A stretch of 64,000 nt of DNA from Acinetobacter puyangensis (GCF_900096995.1 NZ_OANT01000003.1:310001-374000), one strand, 5' to 3'. Numbered from the stretch's first letter, positions 55,327 to 64,000 are shown. Translations and numbers: made by a program. Notes: generated by a model not told the origin, from the sequence alone.

Positions 55327-55403
55327 GCGCTCATAGCTCAGCTGGATAGAGCACTTGGCTACGAACTAAGGGGTCGGGAGTTCGAATCTCTCTGAGCGCA
55401 CCA
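55327..55403 (+). tRNA. tRNA-Arg (anticodon ACG), copy 1
   Basis: 77 bases with CCA. Acceptor GCGCTCA pairs with TGAGCGC, anticodon loop CTACGAA between CTTGG and CTAAG, T loop TTCGAAT. Identical to copies 2 and 3. Confidence 0.95.
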
Positions 55404-55443
55404 CTTTACAGTGAAATTGAAGATATTAGATTTAAAATGGTTT

Positions 55444-55520
55444 GCGCTCATAGCTCAGCTGGATAGAGCACTTGGCTACGAACTAAGGGGTCGGGAGTTC
55501 GAATCTCTCTGAGCGCACCA
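55444..55520 (+). tRNA. tRNA-Arg (anticodon ACG), copy 2
   Basis: Identical to copy 1. It begins a 148-bp segment repeated at 56274 that includes the downstream terminator-like sequence. Confidence 0.95.
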
Positions 55521-55591
55521 CTTCCTGTATAAAGGAAACAAGCAACTGCAATCCAATCGGAGCTGCGGTTTTTTTGTGTTTAAAATTTGAT
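55444..55591 (+). repeat. Left copy of 148-bp direct repeat containing tRNA-Arg
   Basis: Runs from the tRNA start through the T-rich terminator (AACTGCA...TGCGGTTTTTTT) to AAAATTTGAT. Its counterpart is 56274-56422, with a few mismatches outside the tRNA. The repeats enclose the ClbS-like gene. Confidence 0.85.
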
Positions 55592-55660
55592 ATTTTTAAG
55601 TGTATTGGCTATTTGCTTTATATTAATAAGAAATATTTTTTAAAATTGGAGAAAATTAAA

Positions 55661-56185
55661 ATGGCTGTACCTGAAAAAAAACAACAACTTTTATTGGCAA
55701 TTGATAAAAACTTTAATCTTCTGATGAAAAAATTGCGGCAAGTACCTCCTCAATACGCATTTTTACAGGAATTGGAGGGACATGCCAAAAATACCCGTAT
55801 GAGCGTGGCACAATTGGTATCTTATTTGATTGGCTGGGGTGAACTGGTGCTGTCTTGGCATGAAAAAGAACGTCAAGGTATTCATATTGATTTCCCGGAA
55901 ACAGGTTATCAATGGAATCAACTGGGATTGTTGGCACAAAAATTTTATCAGGATTATGCGGATATTACGGATTATGAGGGGCTATTACAGAAGTTGCAGC
56001 AGAATAAAGATGCATTGGTCGCATTAATAGAAAGTTTTGATGATCAACAACTTTATATGCAAACTTGGTACGGCAAATGGACACGAGGCAGAATGATCCA
56101 GTTTAATACAGCATCTCCCTATAAAAATGCTGTAGCACGTTTAAATGTATGGTTTAAGCATGGTCAATTTCTTCAAAATTATTAA
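55661..56185 (+). CDS. ClbS/DfsB-family protein (DUF1706)
   Basis: 174 residues from the ATG at 55661, which follows TTGGAGA; the open frame from 55574 runs through tRNA-trailing sequence. The four-helix, DinB-like fold is indicated by RMSVAQLVSYLIGWGELVLSWHE (helix 2) and TASPYKNAVARLNVWFK near the end. ClbS hydrolyses the cyclopropane of colibactin; the wider family probably removes other electrophiles. It sits in an 830-bp islet between repeated tRNA-Arg genes. Confidence 0.85.
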   Translation: MAVPEKKQQLLLAIDKNFNLLMKKLRQVPPQYAFLQELEGHAKNTRMSVAQLVSYLIGWGELVLSWHEKERQGIHIDFPETGYQWNQLGLLAQKFYQDYADITDYEGLLQKLQQNKDALVALIESFDDQQLYMQTWYGKWTRGRMIQFNTASPYKNAVARLNVWFKHGQFLQNY

Positions 56186-56273
56186 GGTTGTTTAGCAATT
56201 CGGCATTTAACGATATTATAGTTAAAAAATAGCTGGTATAAAATTTTGAATCCTCTATAATGCGCCCCACGAT

Positions 56274-56350
56274 GCGCTCATAGCTCAGCTGGATAGAGCA
56301 CTTGGCTACGAACTAAGGGGTCGGGAGTTCGAATCTCTCTGAGCGCACCA
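56274..56350 (+). tRNA. tRNA-Arg (anticodon ACG), copy 3
   Basis: Identical to copies 1 and 2, 77 bases with CCA. The minus strand of this stretch yields a spurious frame often annotated as protein. Confidence 0.95.
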
Positions 56351-56422
56351 CTTCCTATATAAAAGGAAGCAAGCAACTGCAATCCAGTCGGAGCTGCGGT
56401 TTTTTTGTGTCCAAAATTTGAT
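56274..56422 (+). repeat. Right copy of 148-bp direct repeat containing tRNA-Arg
   Basis: Counterpart of 55444-55591, ending with the same terminator-like hairpin, T-run and AAAATTTGAT. The next 160 bases before the AraC gene hold no recognisable feature. Confidence 0.85.
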
Positions 56423-56584
56423 TGAATGCAAATTTCGACCAATGTTGCATTTATTTTTCTCTTATTTTTGTTTATAGATAAAAAATCATTGCTCACGATG
56501 AGTAATAGACAAAGACGTATTCATAGAGGAATATCGCAAAAAGTACAGAACATTTGTATGCGAGATTAGAATGGAGTCGGACGC

Positions 56585-57586
56585 ATGCGGAATAATTCAC
56601 TGTTAAACAATGTGCAAAATCATCTGGTTTTACAACCGTATAAACACTGTTCGGAAGATTGGGAGGAGATCAAATGGTGGTCTGATCAAATGTATATGCC
56701 CTATACAGTACAACCGATGGGTCAAGGTTTAAAACCCCAGTCCAGTATGCATTCGGTACAGGTCGGTAGTATGATTGTGACTCGTTTTAAATATGGTATT
56801 CCGGTACATATTTATGACTGGGATCAGGCGGCAGGTAATATTTTATTATTGACGACATTGGAAGGTCAGGGCAGTCATGCAGTGAATTCTTCACAATGGC
56901 AAACCACAAAAATTGGTGAATCCTTTTTAGCCGATTGCAGTCGTAATGATGACTACGCCATTAAGTTTGATCCGGATCATTTGCAATTGAATTTGACCAT
57001 TCCGCATCAAAGTATTGCCGAATTGGTACTACAAAATTTTGGGCATGAAGCGCCGGATCGTTTATGGCAATGTAAAACGTTTTTTGGTGGGGAAGGTTCA
57101 AGTTGGCTGGCATTATTAGGTTATCTGATGCAAAGCATTGCAGAGATTCCATCGGCACAGTTAACTCAGCGTGCCGGAGAGCATTTACAGCAGATGGTGA
57201 GTCTGCATATTTTAAATGAATGGGCAGTAAGGGCAAAAATAGATTTAACGCAAAAAGAAACAATTACACCGAAATATATTGAACGTGCCGAGCAATACAT
57301 GCGGGAATATCTGCATTACAGTCCGACCATTGCCGAAGTAGCACAGGCAGTTGGGGTAAGTATCCGCACATTATCCGCAGGATTTAAAAAATATCGGCAG
57401 AGAACAGCCAGTGAAACCATTCGTGAAATGCGTTTGCAACAGGTTCGCCAGCAATTATTAAATGCAGAGAAGACACAAAATGTTGCCGAGATTGCCCATG
57501 GCTGCGGCTATATCAATCTGGGCGATTTTGCCCGACAATACCGTTTGCGATATGGTGAATTACCATCACAAACTTTAAAAAAATAA
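56585..57586 (+). CDS. AraC-family transcriptional regulator
   Basis: 333 residues. The C-terminal HTH_18 domain is clear: YSPTIAEVAQAVGVSIRTLSAGFKKYR (about residues 246-275) and VAEIAHGCGYINLGDFARQYRLRYG near the end. The N-terminal half is an AraC_binding_2-type sensing domain (residues about 30-190). It precedes the serine hydrolase gene, with a pair of direct repeats in the gap, so it very likely controls that gene. Confidence 0.9.
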   Translation: MRNNSLLNNVQNHLVLQPYKHCSEDWEEIKWWSDQMYMPYTVQPMGQGLKPQSSMHSVQVGSMIVTRFKYGIPVHIYDWDQAAGNILLLTTLEGQGSHAVNSSQWQTTKIGESFLADCSRNDDYAIKFDPDHLQLNLTIPHQSIAELVLQNFGHEAPDRLWQCKTFFGGEGSSWLALLGYLMQSIAEIPSAQLTQRAGEHLQQMVSLHILNEWAVRAKIDLTQKETITPKYIERAEQYMREYLHYSPTIAEVAQAVGVSIRTLSAGFKKYRQRTASETIREMRLQQVRQQLLNAEKTQNVAEIAHGCGYINLGDFARQYRLRYGELPSQTLKK

Positions 57587-57600
57587 TCAGTTGAAAAATA

Positions 57601-57640
57601 TTTGCCGATTACCGATAAGGTTTGCCGATTTGCGGTAGCA
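57601..57640 (+). promoter_or_regulatory. Two direct repeats, probable AraC-type operator
   Basis: TTTGCCGATT at 57601-57610 and 57621-57630, exactly 20 bases apart, each followed by a partly similar CGGTA/CGATA element. AraC regulators commonly bind direct repeats about two helical turns apart. The site is 95 bases ahead of the serine hydrolase start. Confidence 0.6.
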
Positions 57641-57724
57641 TTTTCAATGACCATTTCCTTACACTCAATCCAGATATCGGAGATATCCAGCAATTGATTG
57701 AGCCATATGGAATGGAGTATTGAA

Positions 57725-58909
57725 ATGAAACAACAATTACAGCAAGCACTTGATCCTATCTTAAACCACATTACACAGGAAGATCATCCTGTTGCCGGAG
57801 TCGTTGCCGGGGTGATTGATCGCGATGAAGTATTGTATTTGAATCATGCCGGTGAGCGTGATTGTTCTACCCATAGTGCGATGACCGATGACAGTGTTTT
57901 TGCAATTTTCTCGACCACCAAAGCCATTACCACCACAGTTGCATTGCAGCAATATGAAAAAGGTTTACTGGATCTGGATGCGCCAGCCAGAGAATATGTA
58001 CCGGAAATTGGTGAACTCCAAGTGCTCGAAGGATTTGATGCACAGGGCAAGCAAATCTTAAGAAAACCCAAACATGAAATTAGTACCCGTATGCTATTGT
58101 TGCATACGGCAGGGTTTGGCTATGATTTTTTTAACGAGAAATATTTAAAACTCACTTCCGAGCAGAATTATCCCAGCATTATTTCTGCGACAAAAGCATC
58201 TATCCAGACCCCATTGTTATTTGATCCCGGTACACAATGGGAATATGGCACCAATCTGGACTGGGCCGGTCTGATTACCGAAGCCGTAGGACAAAAACGT
58301 CTGGGTCAACTAATGCAGGAGCAGATCTTTGATCCCCTTGCCATGAATGATACCGCTTTTACCCTGACGCCAAGTATGCAGCAGCGGCGTGTCAGTATGC
58401 ATCATCGTTTGCCGGATGGGATCTTGAGTGCTGATCCGGAGTTTATTTTGCCACAAGAACCGGAAATCCATATGGGCGGGCATGGCTTATACTCGACTGT
58501 CAGTGACTATCTAAAATTTATTCAAATGTGGCTGAATCGTGGCACGGTCAATGGCAAACAAATCTTGCAGGAAAGTACCATTGAACTGGCATTAAAAAAT
58601 GGTCTGGGTGAGATCGCCATGAAAAATCTGCCGGGTGTTATTCCAACTTTGTCTAATGATGTGGTGATGTATCCAGAGGCGAAACAAGGCTGGACATTGG
58701 GTTTTATGATCAATGAGACAGCAACCCATTCCGGTCGTCCGGCAGGCACGATTGGCTGGTGCGGTTTGGCCAATCTATATTACTGGATTGATATTCAAAA
58801 TAATATTGGCGGTTATTTTGCTACGCAGACCCTACCGTTTCTGGATGCCACAGCATATAACGGATTTTTGCAATTTGAACAGGCCGTAAATCGTATCGTC
58901 CAGCAGTAA
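57725..58909 (+). CDS. Serine hydrolase of the beta-lactamase/esterase EstB fold
   Basis: 394 residues from the ATG at 57725 (MKQQLQQALDP). The nucleophile motif is FSTTK (SxxK). WEYGTNLDW supplies the YxN-like motif, and HSGRPAGTIGWCG near the end may be the KTG-equivalent. No signal peptide, so it is more likely a cytoplasmic esterase than a periplasmic beta-lactamase. Probably regulated by the AraC gene. The substrate is unknown. Confidence 0.88.
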   Translation: MKQQLQQALDPILNHITQEDHPVAGVVAGVIDRDEVLYLNHAGERDCSTHSAMTDDSVFAIFSTTKAITTTVALQQYEKGLLDLDAPAREYVPEIGELQVLEGFDAQGKQILRKPKHEISTRMLLLHTAGFGYDFFNEKYLKLTSEQNYPSIISATKASIQTPLLFDPGTQWEYGTNLDWAGLITEAVGQKRLGQLMQEQIFDPLAMNDTAFTLTPSMQQRRVSMHHRLPDGILSADPEFILPQEPEIHMGGHGLYSTVSDYLKFIQMWLNRGTVNGKQILQESTIELALKNGLGEIAMKNLPGVIPTLSNDVVMYPEAKQGWTLGFMINETATHSGRPAGTIGWCGLANLYYWIDIQNNIGGYFATQTLPFLDATAYNGFLQFEQAVNRIVQQ

Positions 58910-58965
58910 AAAATAAATATTTAGCAATGATCAGTGAGATCAGTCGTTTGCACAAAGGAATGAAC

Positions 58966-59835
58966 ATGAAGAAATTAAATAATGTGGCATTAAGCCTGAT
59001 GAGTCTATGTACAATCACCATGTCGGCACATGCAGTTGATGTCGATGCCGGTGATTATGATTATGCGCCAAGTGGGGTAAATCTCGGCATTCTTTATTAC
59101 CAACATGCCACACGCGATGCGATTTATGCAGGAAGCGATAGAGTCGCGGGCAATCCTGAATTGACTTCAGATATTGGCATTGCCCGATATGTACATTATA
59201 TGGATGTTGCAGGTGTACATATTGCACCACAAATTCTTGTCCCCTTTGGTCGTCTGGATGCAGGCAAGGATATCGCTGCATTAGGTAGTAGTAGCGGTAT
59301 TGGTGATATTATTTTAGCCAATACATTTTTTGTCTATCATGATCCGCAATCCAGCACCACAGTAGGAATTACCCCTTATCTGTATTTACCCACCGGACAA
59401 TATAATAAAAATGATGCTTTAAATCTGGGAGAGAATCGCTATAAGTTGATCTTACAAGGCGCCTATACCACCAAACTGAATCCACAACTTGCATGGGATG
59501 CGATTGCTGATGTCACGTTCTATGGAAAAAATGATGACATTGCTGGCGGTGGTGATTTAAAACAGGATATGGGCTATCAGTTACAAACCAATTTACGTTA
59601 TAAAATAACCGATAAAGTGGATATACGCGGTGGCCTATCCTATGCTGATGCCGGGGATAGTAAACTCAATGGTATAGAATCGGACAGTAATACACAAAGC
59701 AAGTTCTGGATTGGTACAGGGATTAATCCGACTGCCAGTACACAATTGATCGTTAATTATGGTCAGGACTTTAAAGTGGAAAATGGCTTTAAGGAAGATA
59801 ACCGGATTAACTTGCGCTTTATGAAAGTTTTTTAA
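58966..59835 (+). CDS. Outer-membrane transport protein, MetA/SphA family
   Basis: 289 residues from the ATG at 58966, which has AAAGGA ahead; a nearby ATG at 58960 is too close to it. Signal peptide with cleavage near SAHA|VDVD. Amphipathic beta-strand pattern with ITPYLYLPTGQYNKND and a C-terminal Phe (RFMKVF), as in the phenol-degradation MetA-pathway protein family. Probably part of the AraC-controlled unit with the serine hydrolase, helping hydrophobic substrates cross the outer membrane. Confidence 0.82.
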   Translation: MKKLNNVALSLMSLCTITMSAHAVDVDAGDYDYAPSGVNLGILYYQHATRDAIYAGSDRVAGNPELTSDIGIARYVHYMDVAGVHIAPQILVPFGRLDAGKDIAALGSSSGIGDIILANTFFVYHDPQSSTTVGITPYLYLPTGQYNKNDALNLGENRYKLILQGAYTTKLNPQLAWDAIADVTFYGKNDDIAGGGDLKQDMGYQLQTNLRYKITDKVDIRGGLSYADAGDSKLNGIESDSNTQSKFWIGTGINPTASTQLIVNYGQDFKVENGFKEDNRINLRFMKVF

Positions 59836-59869
59836 ACGCTGTTTAAAATATAATTCTCCTTAAAGAGAG

Positions 59870-59903
59870 GCTTCTTGTTCAGATCATGACAAGAAGCTTT
59901 TTT
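59870..59903 (+). terminator. Terminator of the hydrolase/outer-membrane protein unit
   Basis: GCTTCTTGT and ACAAGAAGC pair around TCAGATCATG and are followed by TTTTTT. Confidence 0.88.
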
Positions 59904-59986
59904 AATGACCAGCATCAAGGTTTCCTCTTGTCATCACTCCCGCCATACAGTAAGGTTAAGCCAAATTTTTAATGCATGTGATTACA

Positions 59987-60487
59987 ATGACAGACATCGC
60001 ACCAAGTTTTAGTTGCCGTTATCATTTAAGTCTGGAAGAGGCCAAAGAAGGCTTTGCGCTAGCAACATTCGGCAAGAAAAAATTTGCCCGTTATATTACG
60101 CCACTGATTAGTATTGCCATTATTATTTGGGGCATAACTTTGGGAATGACTGGCGTAGGCAAGTTTTATGTGGTGTTAGGGGCATCTTTTCTCGTCTTGC
60201 AGTTGGTTCTACGTTTTATCTTCTTGCCGAAAATGTTTTCAAGGCAATATACCAAATATAAATTTGGTGAAATGGAACAAGGGATCGATTTATATCAAAA
60301 TCATGGGATATTAATTGCCGCAGGACGCCAGCAGAATTTTAACTATAGTGATGTGGTAAAGTTTATGGTTGGTAAAGTGAGTTATCTGATTGAGCTCAAA
60401 GACAAGACCGTGGTGATCTTATCTAAAGATGCGGTTGCAAAAACAGGTCAGCAGGCATTTTTTGAATCAGCATTTCATCAACGTTGA
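59987..60487 (+). CDS. YcxB-family membrane protein
   Basis: 166 residues from the ATG at 59987 (MTDIAPSFSCRYHLSLEE), or 171 from 59972. Two central membrane helices (YITPLISIAIIIWGITLGM and FYVVLGASFLVLQLVLRFI) are followed by a C-terminal domain with the YcxB pattern KTVVILSKDAVAKTGQQAFF. Function unknown. Followed 41 bases later by the FAH-family gene in the same direction. Confidence 0.75.
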   Translation: MTDIAPSFSCRYHLSLEEAKEGFALATFGKKKFARYITPLISIAIIIWGITLGMTGVGKFYVVLGASFLVLQLVLRFIFLPKMFSRQYTKYKFGEMEQGIDLYQNHGILIAAGRQQNFNYSDVVKFMVGKVSYLIELKDKTVVILSKDAVAKTGQQAFFESAFHQR

Positions 60488-60528
60488 AATAACAAAGTCT
60501 GCTTTAATATAAAACACAAGGAGTCATC

Positions 60529-61170
60529 ATGATGTCTGTTCAACCGTCAAAAATCGTCTGTGTTGGGCGTAATTATGCCGATCATGCCAAAGAATTAGGC
60601 AATGCCATTCCAGATTCTCCGGTACTTTTTATCAAGCCACCAAGCAGTCTAATTTCCCTGACAGACGGGATTGAATGGAATCAGGCATTGGGTGAATGTC
60701 ATTTTGAATGCGAATTATGTTTGCGTATTGATCAGCCATTATCCAAACAAAATGATCCACAATTGGCATTGCAGGCTGTTGGTGCAGTGACACTGGGATT
60801 GGATCTGACTTTGCGTGATTTACAAAATACTTTAAAAAATAAAGGACAACCCTGGGAACGTGCCAAAGCTTTTGATGGTGCTTGTGTGCTTGCAGACTGG
60901 GTGGATGTCAGTGAGATTACCGACTGGCAAAATATCGAGTTTAGTTTTGCTCAAAATGGTCAAATCAAACAACAGAGTTTTACGCATGATATGCTGTTTG
61001 ATGTGGCAACTTTATTGGTGGATATCAGTCAAAGTTTTAGCCTACAGGTCGGTGATGTGATTATGACCGGTACGCCAAAAGGTGTTGCTGCATTACATCC
61101 CAAAGATCAACTGCTACTGAGCTTAAAAACACAAAAAGCTTCGCATCAGTGGCAAACCTTTTGTAAATAA
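60529..61170 (+). CDS. Fumarylacetoacetate hydrolase family protein
   Basis: 213 residues (or 212 from the second ATG at 60532), with CVGRNYADHAKELGN and KPPSSLISLTD near the N-terminus, the metal ligands in FECELCLRI and later VMTGTPKGVAAL. Members act as hydrolases, isomerases or oxaloacetate/acylpyruvate decarboxylases; this short form resembles YcgM. CAAGGAG precedes the ATG. Confidence 0.88.
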   Translation: MMSVQPSKIVCVGRNYADHAKELGNAIPDSPVLFIKPPSSLISLTDGIEWNQALGECHFECELCLRIDQPLSKQNDPQLALQAVGAVTLGLDLTLRDLQNTLKNKGQPWERAKAFDGACVLADWVDVSEITDWQNIEFSFAQNGQIKQQSFTHDMLFDVATLLVDISQSFSLQVGDVIMTGTPKGVAALHPKDQLLLSLKTQKASHQWQTFCK

Positions 61171-61217
61171 AATATAAACTTGATTTTTTCGATCCAGAAA
61201 GTATTTGTTTTATCAAT

Positions 61218-61817
61218 TCAAATACTTTTTATATATTCATCTACGGGTAAGTGTGTTTCTGCGGGTAAAAACTTTTGTAAATATACAAGGTAGTCCTGAA
61301 AACCTTGTTCCAGTTTTATCGTATTTAGTTTCTGTTGGGCAATATCCGGGCTAATTTCCGTACCATAAAATGCAAAAAAAGACTGATAATCTGCATTAAT
61401 ATAACCAAAAGTTACTTCAAAAGGACGCAAAATTTCTGCAAGAGAATAATGGTAGCGACCTGCTTTTGAATAATCTTCTTCTCGAATTCCTGTTGAAACA
61501 GCTAAACCCACTTTTTTATTGAATAATTTTTTGCCTTGAGAACCATATGCCCAGCCATTACGTAACACCTGATCTAACCAACTTTTTAATAAAGGTGGAC
61601 AATTAAACCAGTAGATGGGAAATTGTAAAACAATGCTATGATGTTGTTCAATTAATCGTTGTTCGGCAACAATATCAATTTTGCCATGAGGATAAATCTT
61701 ATCAATATGATGCAAGGTAAACTGTTCAGGATAAGACTGTAATGCCTTAATCCATGTTTGATTGATAATAGAGTTTTCAATATCTGGATGAGCGATAATG
61801 ATTAAAGTTTTATGCAT
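61218..61817 (-). CDS. NAD(P)H-dependent quinone oxidoreductase (flavodoxin-like fold)
   Basis: 199 residues: MHKTLIIIAHPDIENSIINQ, FPIYWFNCPPLLKSWLDQV and GLAVSTGI are typical of the KefF/YwrO-type FMN or FAD quinone reductases. It reduces quinones by two electrons. Divergent from the HxlR regulator with a 100-base gap containing a palindrome, so it is the likely target. Confidence 0.88.
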   Translation of the reverse strand: MHKTLIIIAHPDIENSIINQTWIKALQSYPEQFTLHHIDKIYPHGKIDIVAEQRLIEQHHSIVLQFPIYWFNCPPLLKSWLDQVLRNGWAYGSQGKKLFNKKVGLAVSTGIREEDYSKAGRYHYSLAEILRPFEVTFGYINADYQSFFAFYGTEISPDIAQQKLNTIKLEQGFQDYLVYLQKFLPAETHLPVDEYIKSI

Positions 61818-61887
61818 GAAAAAAAACTCTGAAATTGATTAATTTTAGATTATCGAAATCAAAGCTCTTTGAGTAGTACGGTAAATG

Positions 61888-61903
61888 AGGTAAGCACTTA
61901 CCT
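61888..61903. promoter_or_regulatory. Perfect palindrome, probable HxlR operator
   Basis: AGGTAAGCACTTACCT: arms AGGTAAG and CTTACCT around CA, in the centre of the divergent promoter region between the quinone reductase and the regulator. Similar GTAAGTGCTTAC-type sites are known for redox-sensing HxlR/YodB proteins. Confidence 0.6.
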
Positions 61904-61917
61904 GAAGGTTAGTATAG

Positions 61918-62268
61918 ATGCAAAATGAATTCATATGTAGTATTACAGATGTAGAGTTAAAAAATACACCTTTTGGTTATACTTTATCTCTTATTCAGGG
62001 TAAATATAAAATGATTATATTATATTGGTTAAATGAAAATAATGGCGTCATGCGATTTAATGCATTACAGCGAAAGATCGGAAATATATCTTATAAAACC
62101 TTAAGTAATACATTAAAAGAACTGGAGCAAGATCATTTGGTTTTACGCAAAGAATATGTACAAATTCCGCCAAAAGTAGAATATATCATGACAGCCCGTG
62201 GACTGTCATTAATACCTATTCTGGATATGATGTGTAATTGGGGTAAAGCACATCAAAATAAGGATTGA
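61918..62268 (+). CDS. HxlR-family transcriptional regulator
   Basis: 116 residues, winged HTH with SLIQGKYKMIILYWLNENN, RFNALQRKIGNISYKTLSNTL and LVLRKEYVQIPPKVEYIMT (wing). A cysteine at residue 7 (FICSITD) is in the position used by redox-sensing members such as YodB/HypR. Likely represses the divergent quinone reductase gene. Ends just before the convergent BrkB gene. Confidence 0.88.
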   Translation: MQNEFICSITDVELKNTPFGYTLSLIQGKYKMIILYWLNENNGVMRFNALQRKIGNISYKTLSNTLKELEQDHLVLRKEYVQIPPKVEYIMTARGLSLIPILDMMCNWGKAHQNKD

Positions 62269-62302
62269 ATATTGGAGATGATTCAATCCATTCGGTAGAT
62301 AT

Positions 62303-63547
62303 TTATTTTGTTTCAAAAATACGGGAAAGTGGCATAGACAATTTTGCCGATAAATATTCATCGGTTTCGGCAAGCGCTGGCCCCAGAACTTGCATCCACT
62401 CATCATCAGGATGGATATTGCCCAGATCTTTGCGATGTGGCAACTGGAAAGGCAGTGCAGTAGCAAAACTCCAGAAATCCACCTGACTTAAATTGCGAAT
62501 AAGTACATATTCATTTTTATCGGTTTCGGCAATCAGCTTTTGCTTCTCCAGTAATTCAATATAATACGGCCAGCGACCAATTTCACTGCGGCCTAGAATA
62601 TCCAGTGCTTCTTTATCTGATACCGATTCACCGATTTTTTGTTTTTTATAAAACAGTTCCAAAATATCTAATAACATCACAATCGGATGACGGGTAATGG
62701 TGGTTTTTGAGCTAAATGCGGTAATACCATAACTAATTTCTACACCCAGTAAAATGACATTCCAGGAAATAAAAATCCATAACAGGAAAATTGGAATTGC
62801 TGCAAATGCACCATAGACCAGTTGATAACTGGTAAAGTTACTCATGATAAAACCAAACAGGTTTTTCAGTAATTCAAATACGATACCGCTAAATATACCT
62901 GCAATAAATGCCGAGCGAATTGGCACACTACGATTGGGAATAGTCCAATATAACAAGCTAAAGCCCAGACAGGTAAGGAAGAAGGAAACTGAGCGCAGCA
63001 CAAAGGCAAAATCCAGTTCATAACCGCCAATCGTATTGCTGAGTAAGTTGATTGAGGTGACGGTAGAAGAAAGCACAAATGCGGTGCCGAGGATAATGGG
63101 CCCCAAGGAAATAATGGTCCAGTAACGCATAAAGCCAATAATACCACCACGTGATTGGCGTACTCGCCAGATCCGGTTGAAGGCTTCTTCAATACTCGAT
63201 AGCATCATCACTGTAGTGACAAACAGAAAAAGTATCCCGATAATGGTTAAATTACTGGAGTTGGCGGTAAATGAATTAAGCGCTTGATCAAAAGCAATCG
63301 AGGTTTTAGGTAAAAAGTTGTTATAAATCCATTCCTGTAATTGCTGGCGCGCAGGTTCCAGTGCCTTAATCGAAGAGATGATCACCAGAAAAACTGTGAG
63401 CATCGGAACCACTGCAAATAGGGTGGTATAGGTCAACGATCCGGCAAGTTCACGGCAACGATCAGCTTCAAAGCGACGAAAGATAAAAATAATAAATTGA
63501 ACCCATTGCTGTTCCAAAATAGGCGAAGCTTTCAATTTTTCTAGCAT
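62303..63547 (-). CDS. YihY/BrkB (UPF0761) family inner-membrane protein
   Basis: 414 residues from the ATG at 63547 (MLEKLKASPILEQQW), which has GGGGAAA upstream; an ATG at 63586 would add 13 residues. Six predicted membrane helices; GSLTYTTLFAVVPMLTVFLVI near the N-terminus and YWTIPNRSVPIRSAFIAG are typical. The C-terminal 120 residues are cytoplasmic. Function unproven. Divergent from the wrbA-like gene. Confidence 0.9.
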   Translation of the reverse strand: MLEKLKASPILEQQWVQFIIFIFRRFEADRCRELAGSLTYTTLFAVVPMLTVFLVIISSIKALEPARQQLQEWIYNNFLPKTSIAFDQALNSFTANSSNLTIIGILFLFVTTVMMLSSIEEAFNRIWRVRQSRGGIIGFMRYWTIISLGPIILGTAFVLSSTVTSINLLSNTIGGYELDFAFVLRSVSFFLTCLGFSLLYWTIPNRSVPIRSAFIAGIFSGIVFELLKNLFGFIMSNFTSYQLVYGAFAAIPIFLLWIFISWNVILLGVEISYGITAFSSKTTITRHPIVMLLDILELFYKKQKIGESVSDKEALDILGRSEIGRWPYYIELLEKQKLIAETDKNEYVLIRNLSQVDFWSFATALPFQLPHRKDLGNIHPDDEWMQVLGPALAETDEYLSAKLSMPLSRIFETK

Positions 63548-63641
63548 AAATTCATTTCCCCATGAAAATTTAGCAGTGAATGGCAAGCATGCTTTTATCA
63601 GATTTGGCGTAACACTTAAAACTTTGTATGATGTGTTGTAA

Positions 63642-64000
<359 letters not shown>

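Noticed and set aside
56278..56496. Minus-strand frame of 72 residues ending in RTPDPLVRSQVLYPAEL
   Set aside because: It is the antisense of the tRNA-Arg gene at 56274-56350, a well-known false annotation; no ribosome site.

Overview
The window is chromosomal DNA of a gammaproteobacterium that is almost certainly an Acinetobacter (Moraxellaceae). The evidence is the competence/type IV pilus minor-pilin operon in the comB-comC-comE-comF style next to rpsP-rimM-trmD-rplS, lipB placed upstream of lipA, a P4-type integrase in AT-rich DNA, and overall AT-rich codon use. No species call is possible from sequence alone.

Layout. 1-1534: the end of gmk (partial, minus) and ispH (plus). 1539-21575: a roughly 20 kb accessory block between ispH and rpsP. 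It is bracketed by two inverted Uma2-family nuclease genes that share an almost identical leader containing two perfect hairpins. Inside lie two homologous five-gene operons in mirror image (PilE-like, FimT-like, PilV-like, PilW-like, giant PilX-like adhesin). They diverge from a tyrosine recombinase gene (6943-8172), and a 183-bp inverted repeat flanks the recombinase. The right-hand operon is followed by a small inverted-repeat element, a possible remnant of fimU, and then the standard pilV-pilW-pilX-pilY1-pilE-pilE operon (13311-20860).

21728-34744 is mostly housekeeping: rpsP-rimM-trmD-rplS, the secreted lipase with its foldase (lipBA), truB, a TSUP permease, a TetR regulator with a YccS-like FUSC membrane protein, a frameshifted RlaP-type nucleotidyltransferase, and a D-2-hydroxyglutarate dehydrogenase-like flavoprotein divergent from serA. 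34910-43464 holds an EamA transporter, a hemerythrin, an acyl-CoA dehydrogenase, a 272-bp MITE-like element, sdhE-ygfX, an unlisted 43-residue membrane protein, and a TRAP-type cluster with an embedded rhombosortase. 43548-54970 holds a second EamA exporter, yheV-prlC, a LysR/DoxX/glutathionyl-hydroquinone reductase/carboxylesterase group (a probable quinone-stress cluster), a DUF815 ATPase, peptidase E and RNase R. 55172-56350 has tRNA-Ser and three tRNA-Arg(ACG) genes; a ClbS/DfsB-like gene sits between two 148-bp repeats that each contain a tRNA-Arg. 56585-64000 holds an AraC regulator with a serine hydrolase and an outer-membrane MetA/SphA-like protein, a YcxB protein, an FAH-family hydrolase, an HxlR/quinone-oxidoreductase divergent pair, a BrkB-type membrane protein and a partial wrbA-like gene.

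The most unusual part is the mirror-image pilin/adhesin block around the recombinase. Its geometry (inner inverted repeats, recombinase between them, conserved 5' and 3' ends, diverged middles) suggests either an invertible switch selecting alternative pilus-tip complexes or a mobile island carrying them. This is inference from layout; nothing in the sequence proves inversion.
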